DNA of 11,429 bases from positions 1 through 11,429 of the forward strand of contig JAUQXD010000132.1 of NCBI GenBank assembly GCA_030834835.1, given 5' to 3'. Below are positions 1 through 6,928 of the stretch, one piece after another (positions within the stretch are counted from its first letter, which is position 1; every line of letters starts with the position of its first letter). Both the position numbers and the translations under genes were made by a program. The notes below the pieces were generated by a model that saw only the letters and a program-made list of their open reading frames with translations, made no database searches and had not been told where the DNA came from. Source of the stretch: Thermoflexales bacterium (GTDB taxonomy: Bacteria; Chloroflexota; Anaerolineae; Fen-1058).

Positions 1-3000
1 GGCTCCGGCCACGCCTTCAGGCCGCGCATAGAAGTCTTCGGTCTCGCCGGTGTGGAAGGGCTGCGGATAGCCGCGCCCGTCGCCGTAGGTGATGCCGCCG
101 AAAGTCAACGGCTTGTTGGACACACGATCGCTGAGGGTGATACGCACCCACGCAGGCTGCTGCGCCAGATCGGCGGGCCACGGGATGAGGCCGGTGGCGA
201 CGTTGATCGTATGCACGCCCGCGCCCAACGCGACCACGTTGACAGCCCGATCGATCACGATGTGCTCGACGCCCGCTTGATCGGGCGGGCAGTTGAAGCC
301 GTCGGCCCAGTCGCCGTCGCGATTGCCGTCCAGCCACACGTTGATGTAGGCCGGCGTGCCCTGCTGCTGGAACCAGTTGACGGCCTGCGGGCTGATGAAC
401 ACCCGCACCGGGATCACACGGGTCTGGCAATGAGCCAGCGACCACGCATTGGGATTGAGGCCGTCGTCAAAGCGATCGTTATCGGGATCGTTGGCGGGCG
501 GTTCGAGATTGTTGAGCGGGTCTTGATCGGGGCCGACATCGGCGCCCGCTTCGCGGCTGACGTTCTGGCCTAAGTGGAACGGGCGCGGATGGCGATGCAT
601 GGGGCCGATCGGCGCGCCGAGGGCGGGATCGTGAACCGTCGGGTAGTTGGCTTGCACCGCCGGATAGGCCGACATCGCCACGCCAAAGTGATTGGTGCTG
701 TCGGGCGCATCGCCCAGATCGTGCGGGCGGACGGTGATGGTCAATGGCACACTCAGCCCGAACAGGCCCGGGAACTTCCTGGGATCGGGGCAGTGTGTGG
801 CGTCGGGATTGGGCACGATGCAGTAGCCCAGCCGTTGGACCGCGGTGAAGTCATCGGTCAGTTGCAGTTCGTCCGTGACCAGATCGCTGAAGTTCAGGCC
901 GTAATCCAGCAATTTAGTCTGGCTGGGCGCCAGCGTGATCTTGTCGAGACCGGGCAAGTTGATCAGGTTGCCGCCGGGCACGTTGGTGGTGAGGATACGT
1001 GTGATCAGCGTCGTCAGACTGATCGGCGATTTGTTGAACAACTGCGCCTCGGTCTTGGCTTCGGTCGCGATCGCTTCGGTTTGATCGCCGCTGCTGCCGC
1101 CGCCGTGATAGTCCACCCATTGCCAGACATCGGTGATGGCGACCGTATGCGAGATCGGATCGAGCCAGTGCGATTCGATGTACGGGCCGTCGTAGCCGAT
1201 GCAGGCCGCGTTGAAAGTGGCCGTGTCGGTGATGAGGCTGCCGCCCACCGGCCGCGCCTGCGCGGTGTTGGTGAACTGCATGGTCTGCTGGTTGGGCTGG
1301 CACAGGGCAATGGTGCGGACCTTGAAGACCAGCTTCACTTCCGAGTCGGGGGCGAGCGTGCCCGCCCACTTGACCACTTGCTGCGGCGGAGTGGGACCGC
1401 TGGACGGGATGACTTCGAGATCGGCCTCTAACGGTGAAGCATCACCCGTCGGATTGGTGACATCGACGTACTTGATGCCCGAAGCATCGAGGATGGGATA
1501 GACGATCAACGGGTAAGGCAGTACATCGCGCACCCGCGCCTCGATCGGTTCCGTGCCGCCGTTGTGTTTCAGTCGAACGGTGTAGGTCACGTAGTCGATC
1601 CAGTGAACAGGGGTGGTCTCGACGGTGACGCTCTTGATCAGTTCCAGCGTGCCCGGCTCACCGGCGGGCTGCGGCCTCTGCCAGTAGTCTTCGCTCTCGC
1701 CAAAGTGATAGGAGCCGTAGGCCGTATTGGGATTCGGCCCGCGACCGTCGGCGCGACCGGCGATCTGCGGGGCGCGCACTTCGCTGAGCGTGAAGCGCAG
1801 CCAGTGGGCTTTGTGCGGCGAGGTGTTTAGCACGGTTTCGGTGTTCAACGTGATGTCGGCAAGGCCGCCGGGGGCGATGCCCGTCATATCCACGATGTAG
1901 TCCCGCACGATCCATTCGGTGGACGGGATGCGCAATTCTTCGCCGTGCGGCAGGCACGGTGCTTCGTCGTTCCAGTCGCCGTCGTGGCTGCCGTCGAACC
2001 AGACGTTGAGGTACAGTTTGTTCAGCGTGGCCGTGGGCGACTTGCTGACGCGCACCTTTAAGGTGGTCTGCTCGCAGTCTTTGAACGTGGCGCGGCGATT
2101 GAGCCAGCCCTCGTCACCACGATCGAGGTTGGAGATGTTGAGGCCGCCGTTCAGGATGTTGTTGACGCCGTCTTCGTCCGGGCCACCGTCGGCTTCGCCC
2201 TCGCGTGAGAGCCAGTCGCCCAGCCAGCCTTCCGGCGTCAGGTTGGCGTGACGTGGGCCGGCGGGCTGCGTGATGGGCGTGCCCGCCCAGACGGTGGGGA
2301 AGCGCCCATCGACGCCGGGGTAGGCGGTGTTGGTGATGCCGACGTGATTGGTGCTGTCGGGGGCATCACCCAGATCGGGCCGCGCGCCGCTCGGGTTGGG
2401 GACGGTGTACGTGATGATCAATTTAGGGGGAATGGCGGTCTCTTTGGAATGGGCGGCGACCAGCGGGCCGCCATCGCCCCGCATCCCGAATCCATAGTTG
2501 GGGCGCACGCCGGTGTGCCACGCATTGACGAGGTTGGCGACGTTCCAACTGTACGGGCCGTTGAGGCTGACGGTCTGCGTCAGGTTGCCCCACGTGACGG
2601 TGGGTGCGGTGGGCCATGTCAGGGTTTCTTCGTCCCACGGACCATTGGCGCGGCCCACGTTGACGCCGTTGGGGCCGGTGTAGACGCTGGTGAACTCCAG
2701 ACGCAGTTCGGCCGCGTCGATGGCGGCGTTGGCGGGCAGGGTCAGCAGATCGAACTGGATGAAGACCAGATGCCCGTTTAACGTGGAGAAGTGCAGGAAG
2801 CCGCTGGGGAAGGTCTGCGTGGGCGGGCTGCCGCCCTGTGCGCGGGCGTCGTCGGTGGGCGTCAGGGTGATGGCGCGGGTGGCGTTGGGTGCGGCGGGGG
2901 CGGCAGGGCTGATCGGGTTGAGTGGGTCGATCGCGCTAGTGGAAGCCTCTGCGGCTAAGCCGCGCGCCGATAGGCTGATCGCGCCGATCGCGATCAACGC

Positions 3001-3054
3001 GATGACGCCGACGAGTATCAAGCGAAGTGAGATGGTGCGGTGGGTGATGGTCAT
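1..3054 (-). CDS. Large secreted GEVED/DUF11 repeat protein with DNRLRE domain (3' end cut by window)
   Basis: The frame is open for 1018 codons from ATG at 3054 to the left edge with no stop, so the C-terminus is missing. The start is backed by a strong Shine-Dalgarno AAAGGAG (3061-3067), 6 nt upstream. Residues 1-37 look like a signal peptide: basic n-region, then a hydrophobic core LILVGVIALIAIGAISL and AxA-like sites near 34-37. Residues about 62-218 resemble a DNRLRE/CBM96-type beta domain (QFDLLTLP, WDEETLTW, SWNVANLV). Two GEVED-type modules follow. The first runs about 226-458 (GDAPDSTNH, DGSHDGDWND, GESEDYW) and the second about 777-1018 (GDAPDSTNH, DGNRDGDWADG, GETEDFY). A DUF11-like segment lies at about 465-600. 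The acidic DxDxDG-like loops suggest calcium binding. Such proteins are typically extracellular or cell-surface, with adhesive or structural roles; the precise function is unknown. It appears to be a single gene; the frame has no interruption. Confidence 0.9.
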   Translation of the reverse strand, partial: MTITHRTISLRLILVGVIALIAIGAISLSARGLAAEASTSAIDPLNPISPAAPAAPNATRAITLTPTDDARAQGGSPPTQTFPSGFLHFSTLNGHLVFIQFDLLTLPANAAIDAAELRLEFTSVYTGPNGVNVGRANGPWDEETLTWPTAPTVTWGNLTQTVSLNGPYSWNVANLVNAWHTGVRPNYGFGMRGDGGPLVAAHSKETAIPPKLIITYTVPNPSGARPDLGDAPDSTNHVGITNTAYPGVDGRFPTVWAGTPITQPAGPRHANLTPEGWLGDWLSREGEADGGPDEDGVNNILNGGLNISNLDRGDEGWLNRRATFKDCEQTTLKVRVSKSPTATLNKLYLNVWFDGSHDGDWNDEAPCLPHGEELRIPSTEWIVRDYIVDMTGIAPGGLADITLNTETVLNTSPHKAHWLRFTLSEVRAPQIAGRADGRGPNPNTAYGSYHFGESEDYWQRPQPAGEPGTLELIKSVTVETTPVHWIDYVTYTVRLKHNGGTEPIEARVRDVLPYPLIVYPILDASGIKYVDVTNPTGDASPLEADLEVIPSSGPTPPQQVVKWAGTLAPDSEVKLVFKVRTIALCQPNQQTMQFTNTAQARPVGGSLITDTATFNAACIGYDGPYIESHWLDPISHTVAITDVWQWVDYHGGGSSGDQTEAIATEAKTEAQLFNKSPISLTTLITRILTTNVPGGNLINLPGLDKITLAPSQTKLLDYGLNFSDLVTDELQLTDDFTAVQRLGYCIVPNPDATHCPDPRKFPGLFGLSVPLTITVRPHDLGDAPDSTNHFGVAMSAYPAVQANYPTVHDPALGAPIGPMHRHPRPFHLGQNVSREAGADVGPDQDPLNNLEPPANDPDNDRFDDGLNPNAWSLAHCQTRVIPVRVFISPQAVNWFQQQGTPAYINVWLDGNRDGDWADGFNCPPDQAGVEHIVIDRAVNVVALGAGVHTINVATGLIPWPADLAQQPAWVRITLSDRVSNKPLTFGGITYGDGRGYPQPFHTGETEDFYARPEGVAGA

Positions 3055-3092
3055 GATGCGCTCCTTTGGCCTAATTTCAGCATGTGGCTTAC

Positions 3093-3163
3093 AGGATAGC
3101 ATCGGGCGGGGCGCGCCGCATCGGGAGGCGTTCCCTATATTGAGGTGGGGGTGTCCCTATTTT
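3093..3163 (-). promoter_or_regulatory. Possible promoter and direct-repeat operator upstream of the surface protein gene
   Basis: On the minus strand, TATCCT (3098-3093) is a plausible -10, with the start site near 3086 and a leader of about 30 nt before the SD. No good -35 lies 17 nt upstream (ATGCGG there). Upstream are two 10-bp direct repeats, AAAATAGGGA (3163-3154) and AATATAGGGA (3141-3132). They are 22 bp apart start to start, about two helical turns, and fall at roughly -46 to -77. A poor -35 with phased direct repeats would suit activator-dependent transcription. This is inference from pattern alone. Confidence 0.3.
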
Positions 3164-3170
3164 GGGATTT

Positions 3171-3216
3171 GACCCTCACCCCCAGCCCCGCTCCCTAAAC
3201 GCGGAGAGGGGAGCAA
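3171..3216. repeat. Dispersed GC-rich palindromic repeat, copy 1
   Basis: The segment GACCCTCACCCCCAGCCCC, then CTCCCTAAAC and GAGAGGGGAG, closely matches the segment at 7207-7253 inside the methyltransferase gene. Its CTCCC and GGGGAG arms give it an imperfect hairpin. When read as protein, this class gives the phrase GEGPGVR. It is non-coding here. Confidence 0.6.
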
Positions 3217-3264
3217 GCGGCCATGAGATGGCGGAACACCATCGGGCGGAGAGGGGCGTCGGGG

Positions 3265-3305
3265 GCGGATTAGATTGGAGTGGGTCGGGTTGCCATCTAA
3301 TCCGC
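3265..3305. repeat. Perfect 11-bp inverted repeat (hairpin)
   Basis: GCGGATTAGAT (3265-3275) is exactly complementary in reverse to ATCTAATCCGC (3295-3305), with a 19-nt loop. Neither strand has a U-tract after the stem, so it is not a standard intrinsic terminator. It lies between the surface protein gene and the helical-protein gene, next to REP-like elements. Its role is unknown. Confidence 0.6.
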
Positions 3306-3340
3306 AACCAAAGAGCGGCGTGATCGAGGGCGGCGGTGCT

Positions 3341-3406
3341 CTGTCATGCCCGAATGCTTTCGCCAGGCGCGCCTCCGCTTCGCGGGCAAGGCGTGTCGGG
3401 CATCCA
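3341..3406. repeat. Degenerate REP-like element
   Basis: The element opens with CTGTCATGCCCGA and closes with TCGGGCATCCAG. The arms ATGCCCGA (3346-3353) and TCGGGCAT (3396-3403) form an 8-bp inverted repeat. The ends match the CTGTCATTCCCG and CGGGAATCCAG ends of the common REP class, whose spurious translation is VIPAKAGIQ. It is longer and more degenerate than the neighbouring copy and lies in the opposite orientation. Confidence 0.55.
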
Positions 3407-3438
3407 GAGTGACGATTGACGCGTCGTGCTGATCGGGC

Positions 3439-3470
3439 AGCTGGATTCCCGCCTTCGCGGGAATGACGGC
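3439..3470. repeat. REP element (VIPAKAGIQ class)
   Basis: ATTCCCGC (3445-3452), loop CTTC, GCGGGAAT (3457-3464) is a perfect 8-bp stem with a 4-nt loop, flanked by CAGCTGG and GACGG. This is the usual core of a widespread REP class. With the inverted copy at 3341-3406 it makes a BIME-like pair. The short open frame across both is a translation of the repeat, not a gene. Confidence 0.7.
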
Positions 3471-3481
3471 GGATTGGGACA

Positions 3482-3518
3482 AATAAAACCGCGCGGGCGT
3501 GAGGCGGGCCGGCGCGGT
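3482..3518 (-). terminator. Rho-independent terminator of the helical-protein gene
   Basis: Read on the minus strand, ACCGCGC (3518-3512) pairs with GCGCGGT (3494-3488), and the second arm runs straight into TTTTATTT. The stem begins 22 nt past the TGA of the gene ending at 3541. The loop is 17 nt and GC-rich and may pair further. Confidence 0.6.
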
Positions 3519-3540
3519 GGGTGATGAGACAGGCGAGAAA

Positions 3541-4224
3541 TCAGCCGTTGAGTTTCTTGAGCAGGTCGGGGCGCTTGCGCAGGGCGACTTTTGCCAGACG
3601 GCGCAGCTGCTTCATGTAGGCGTCCAGCGCTTTGACGGCGGCGTTGCGATCGGCGGTGGCTTTGGTGGCGCTGCCGATGGCGGAGTTCTGATCGACGTCG
3701 GCGGCGGAATAGGCGTCCAGCGCGGCCAGGGCGGCGGTGATGGTGGCCGCCGGATAGCCGTAGGTCGCCAGGACAGCAGCATACGGCGCGGCCTGCGCAG
3801 CCTGATAGGAGGCACGGGCGGCGGTGATCATGATTTGTTTGTCAGCCGGGATGGTGCCGGTGACTTTGAGCGCCGTGCGGTCGCTGGCGCTGAAGGTGGT
3901 GATGGCGCGAACGGTCTCGCGGAAGTCGATGTATATTTCACGCGCGGTGGCGGTGCTACCGGAGAGGCCGGCGGTGGCGTGGCCCTGCGCGGCCAGCGTG
4001 GTCTGGCGATGCGTAAAGGCAGCCTGAGCGGCGGCCTGCAGGGTGCGGCCCTCCTTGAGTTTTGGTTCGTCATAGCTGCGGGCGGCCAGCAGCGCGGAGA
4101 TTTCCGCATCGCCGACAACGGTGTCCAAATATTGCGCGGCGGCGGTGATCTTGTCGGCTATCTTCTGATCTTGCTCGGCGTTGCGTTTGACAGGCTTAGG
4201 GGTCGGTACAACGGGATCGGTCAC
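3541..4224 (-). CDS. Uncharacterised alpha-helical protein with internal duplication
   Basis: I chose GTG at 4224 (227 aa). The sequence AAAAAGGAG ends 4 nt before it, while the upstream in-frame ATG at 4248 (235 aa) has no SD. The protein is Ala-rich, has no signal peptide or membrane segment, and is predicted almost all helical. Two halves look homologous. One starts near ALLAARSYDEPKLKEG and the other near AVLATYGYPAATITAA; both continue with TATARE or TKATADR, a helix, then DRTALKVTG or LRKRPDLLKKL. The C-terminal KVALRKRPDLLKKL recalls a family of uncharacterised helical-bundle proteins that I remember from Chloroflexota and related bacteria. I assign no function. The gene appears monocistronic, with a terminator just downstream and an AT-rich tandem array upstream. 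Confidence 0.8.
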   Translation of the reverse strand: MTDPVVPTPKPVKRNAEQDQKIADKITAAAQYLDTVVGDAEISALLAARSYDEPKLKEGRTLQAAAQAAFTHRQTTLAAQGHATAGLSGSTATAREIYIDFRETVRAITTFSASDRTALKVTGTIPADKQIMITAARASYQAAQAAPYAAVLATYGYPAATITAALAALDAYSAADVDQNSAIGSATKATADRNAAVKALDAYMKQLRRLAKVALRKRPDLLKKLNG

Positions 4225-4570
4225 GATGCTCCTTTTTCGAGACTGCATGACTCAACCGGCAGACGCCTCGTCGGCGCGATTTACCGGAAGTTGACGTTTT
4301 CCCCCGCCATGCCTGCGTTTTTAGTTGCTGATTGTTTGTTTTATGATGCTCATTAGCCTTTTTAAGTCGCTCAGTATTTATTTTATGCTGCTCAGAGGCA
4401 GTTTATAGATGCTCATTGGTCTTTTTAAGTCTCTTAATGTTTGTTTTATGCTGCTCATTGATGGTTTTGAGGCGCTCATCGGCAGTTTGAAGGTGCTCAT
4501 TTGCCTTTTTAAGTCGCTCAGTGTTTGTTTTATGCTGCTCACTGATAGTTTTTTGGCGCTCAGTGGCGAT
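4199..4570 (-). pseudogene. Possible decayed coiled-coil reading frame across the 21-bp array
   Basis: In one minus-strand frame the array reads as regular heptads: TERLKKA, NEHLQTA, DERLKTI, NEQHKTN and so on. Leu/His sits at position 4 and Ala/Ile/Asn at position 7 of each unit, a proper 4-3 coiled-coil core, with Glu, Arg and Lys outside. The frame is open from 4570 to 4406, hits TAA (4405-4403), and is open again to TAA at 4198-4196. There is no ATG, GTG or TTG start in the upstream part, and a TGA lies at 4573-4571. I read it as a remnant of a coiled-coil gene or fused segment. It could also be a non-coding repeat that only looks coding because 21 is a multiple of three. Confidence 0.3.
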
Positions 4571-4575
4571 TCAGG
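4324..4575. repeat. 21-bp tandem repeat array, 12 units, with 84-bp higher-order period
   Basis: Twelve consecutive 21-bp units fit without gaps. Most open with G, two variable bases, then GCTCA, and end in a T-rich run such as CCTTTTTAA or GTTTGTTTTAT. Unit types recur in order. Units 5-8 (4408-4491) match units 9-12 (4492-4575) as an 84-bp block. Units 2-4 (4345-4407) look like the same block with two units fused into one by a 21-bp deletion. The array is clearly more AT-rich than the genes around it. With no spacers between units, it is not a CRISPR. Confidence 0.9.
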
Positions 4576-4644
4576 ATGGATATTGCGACGTTATAGCATA
4601 TTAAGTAGAAAAATGGAAATGGAATCAAAACATCTCAGCCAACT

Positions 4645-5550
4645 TCACTTACTTTGCACGATTGTTTCTGATTGGGGGTCTGGTGGCGTGTTGAATGGTG
4701 GCTGAGTTGACCTACGATGCTTGATGACATTGCGTATCATGGCTGTTGCAATAATGGACAGAGGGGCAATCGCTAGAGATGTTATTCTTTGCACATTGGA
4801 CATTTGCGGCCAATCGGCTCGCAGCTCTTTGGCGAACACAATCACATCGGCCAACATGCCCCCCAGAAAACCGCCCATGCCTGCGCCAATTAATCCGCCA
4901 AAAAGTTTGCCATCTTTGCGGCCAGTGACCCTTTCCCAATCTGAATACACTACGCTGCCCACGACAACCGCCGCTATGAATGCACCTAGCCCGATGGGTG
5001 ACGGGTTTTTAGCTTCTTGAAACCGCACCTGCTTGATTTGCAAGAGCGTGTTTCGTTCACGAGTTGAAGCATTGCGAACGTGTTCACCGTGCCGCACGAA
5101 AACAATGTGCTCCGGATAATCGTGCTTGGGAGTCTTTAACGACTTTAGCGTTTCATGAACATGAGGGCTGGGTGGTATGGTAATCACATGTAACTTACAC
5201 CCGGTGATAATGTGCGATTCAATATAAAGACTGCTTAATGGAGGAACACAATAAGGGTTAATTAGTTGCAACAGCTCTTTGGCCGGACGAACATGATCAG
5301 TTACATCATAAAGTGGACGAGTGCCATTCGGCCCGAGTTTATCAGCGGCGCCAATGATGAGATAGGCTGTTTCTCCAACTACATCAGCATTGCCGTTGGC
5401 AAGTGACAGGACATCTTTGATCAGTTCGCCCAGCTCACGTTCTCGCGTTTTTTGTGGCTCAGTTTGCTCCAGCTTATACCAACGCTCTTTGAACTCCAAC
5501 GTTGGGCTTTCATTTTGTAGCAAGAATGATTGCAATTCTTGGGTTTCCAT
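4645..5550 (-). CDS. AlbA_2/Schlafen-like domain protein with C-terminal membrane region
   Basis: The protein has 301 residues. Residues about 15-160 match the AlbA_2 (Schlafen AlbA-like) domain: the ESPTLEFKERW start, a helix ending in KDVLSLANGNA, the strand AYLIIGAAD, and a late FVRHGEHVRNASTRER segment typical of the family. Residues 186-203 and about 216-240 are hydrophobic and Gly-rich (FGGLIGAGMGGFLGGMLADV, a glycine-zipper pattern). A third hydrophobic stretch lies at 257-272. A short hydrophilic, Pro-rich tail ends the chain. AlbA_2 domains bind nucleic acid or nucleotides and occur in regulators and in many defence proteins. Here the domain would be held on the cytoplasmic face of the membrane. 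The ATG lies 1 nt after the hsdS stop, so the two are translationally coupled. GC content is visibly lower than in hsdM, hinting at transfer. The defence role is inferred from context. Confidence 0.85.
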   Translation of the reverse strand: METQELQSFLLQNESPTLEFKERWYKLEQTEPQKTRERELGELIKDVLSLANGNADVVGETAYLIIGAADKLGPNGTRPLYDVTDHVRPAKELLQLINPYCVPPLSSLYIESHIITGCKLHVITIPPSPHVHETLKSLKTPKHDYPEHIVFVRHGEHVRNASTRERNTLLQIKQVRFQEAKNPSPIGLGAFIAAVVVGSVVYSDWERVTGRKDGKLFGGLIGAGMGGFLGGMLADVIVFAKELRADWPQMSNVQRITSLAIAPLSIIATAMIRNVIKHRRSTQPPFNTPPDPQSETIVQSK

Positions 5551-5551
5551 G

Positions 5552-6928
5552 CTAGATGGCCCTCGTCCCCAAAATCAACGCCTCAATTTCCGCTTCAATG
5601 TCACGGGCACGCTGTTGGGCGGCGGCCCGCTCACGCGCAATTTCGGCGCGGCCTTCCGCCACGCGGCGCATGAGGTCGCGCTGTACATCGAGCGGCGGGA
5701 GCGGGATTTGCAGGTTCCAAATATCATGCGTTCCGATGGCATAGTTACCGACGGCGGTTCGCGCAGCTGCTTCAATCTGAGCACGAATGGGCTGTAGCTG
5801 AAGAATCTTCCACAAGTATTCTGGCAAGATGTTATCGCGTGAGCGAACACGGATAACCTTGTCTGGAAAAATCAAGTTGTCCATATCTTTATCGACCCAT
5901 GCCGACATTCCCACGTATTCAAGCGTGCCGTTCGTGCGGCACATCAAGACATCGCCCCTCTTTAGATCAAAATCTTCCCGGAATCGTTTCTTGTCTTGAG
6001 CATACTTCTTTTGCTGCGGGTCAAAGCTACCACGCGTGACCGCGCTGATTTTGAGTATTTCCAAATCGGTTGGCTTTGGCGAGGGTGGCGCACCACAACC
6101 ATGTTTAACTTCTTGCAAGCAATCAACGCCTGATACAACAGGGTACTTTCCTTTGTGCAAGTCATGTCGCTGTGCCAGGAGATAGGTTGCACGTCCACTC
6201 CATTGGAACGAGTCCTTCCATGGCACGGCAAAAGCCTTGGGCCGCTTGACAGCTTGAGGCGGCTTCAAGCCGAGGTCACTAAAGAACTGCGCGTCGATTT
6301 TCGCTTCCAATTGCTTGATGCGTTCTTCGGCCTCCGCAATCGCCTGCCGCGCTTGCTGCCAGCGGGCAACGATGGCGCGCTGCAAATGGATCGGCGGGAG
6401 GGGAATTGCAAGTGATTCAATCTGTTTGGGCTGCACGCGCTTGCGGCCACTTGCGCCACTGATCATGCTGTTAATAGCTTGTCGGAAATAGCGCGTTCGA
6501 AACACCAGACGGATATATTCTGCGAGCGCGACGTTAGGTAGCACGCTGTAAACCGGGTATTCGCTGCTCAGTGCAACGCGCTTCATGTCATCCGGCACGA
6601 TGCCGATAGCACCGTTCCGTACGTCTATCTTGGAATAGATGACATCGCCCGGGTCGGCAAAATGCAGTCGGCCCTTGAATGTATTCTTACCACGCAGATC
6701 GCGCGGCTCTATTGTGCCGTCAAAGTGTAAGGTTGCCAGCGTAAGTGAATCAAAAGGCTGATGCTTGAGATCGACTTCAACGTGTTTCTTATTCAAGGCA
6801 TCTGACAGGGGGCGAATGAACTCAGTCGGCCAATGCCAGCCAACATCAAAAAACGAACCGACGCTCCATGCGCGAAGTTCTTTGAACCAGACGCCAAATG
6901 CTTTGCGCTCTAGAGGTGTATCCGTCAT
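5552..6928 (-). CDS. hsdS: HsdS-type DNA specificity subunit, two TRDs
   Basis: The protein has 458 residues, normal for a full HsdS. It shows two target-recognition domains, about 15-180 and 235-412. Each ends with the conserved IPLPP element (175-179 and 408-412), followed by Q and a long charged helix (about 181-215 and 414-450) that serves as spacer and subunit contact. The first TRD has the usual FADPGDVIYSKIDVRNG core and the second DFDLKRGDVLMCRTNGT. It would direct the partner nuclease-methyltransferase to a bipartite DNA site. The ATG overlaps the hsdM stop as ATGA, with a GAGGT Shine-Dalgarno 6 nt upstream inside hsdM, so expression is coupled. Both halves look intact. The two TRDs differ from each other, so the site is expected to be asymmetric. 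Confidence 0.95.
   Translation of the reverse strand: MTDTPLERKAFGVWFKELRAWSVGSFFDVGWHWPTEFIRPLSDALNKKHVEVDLKHQPFDSLTLATLHFDGTIEPRDLRGKNTFKGRLHFADPGDVIYSKIDVRNGAIGIVPDDMKRVALSSEYPVYSVLPNVALAEYIRLVFRTRYFRQAINSMISGASGRKRVQPKQIESLAIPLPPIHLQRAIVARWQQARQAIAEAEERIKQLEAKIDAQFFSDLGLKPPQAVKRPKAFAVPWKDSFQWSGRATYLLAQRHDLHKGKYPVVSGVDCLQEVKHGCGAPPSPKPTDLEILKISAVTRGSFDPQQKKYAQDKKRFREDFDLKRGDVLMCRTNGTLEYVGMSAWVDKDMDNLIFPDKVIRVRSRDNILPEYLWKILQLQPIRAQIEAAARTAVGNYAIGTHDIWNLQIPLPPLDVQRDLMRRVAEGRAEIARERAAAQQRARDIEAEIEALILGTRAI

Noticed and set aside
574..1431. Long plus-strand open frames over the left part of the window (also 52-573, 2248-2781, 3499-4356)
   Set aside because: They lie antisense to the large surface-protein frame or the helical-protein gene. 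They read as Arg/Val/Gly/Asp-rich low-complexity chains with no family landmarks, as expected from GC-rich antisense DNA.
3297..3482. Short minus-strand open frame giving VIPAKAGIQ
   Set aside because: This phrase is the usual false translation of a common REP element. The frame covers two REP copies and half of an inverted repeat.
4324..4575. CRISPR array
   Set aside because: The units abut directly with no spacers and vary among themselves, and there are no cas genes.
4409..4705. Plus-strand 98-aa hydrophobic frame over the 21-bp array (MLIGLFKSLN...)
   Set aside because: Its hydrophobic heptads are the mirror of the charged coiled-coil frame on the other strand. The GAGG upstream is about 10 nt away, and the frame runs into the end of the AlbA_2 gene. 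A membrane peptide is possible but not supported.
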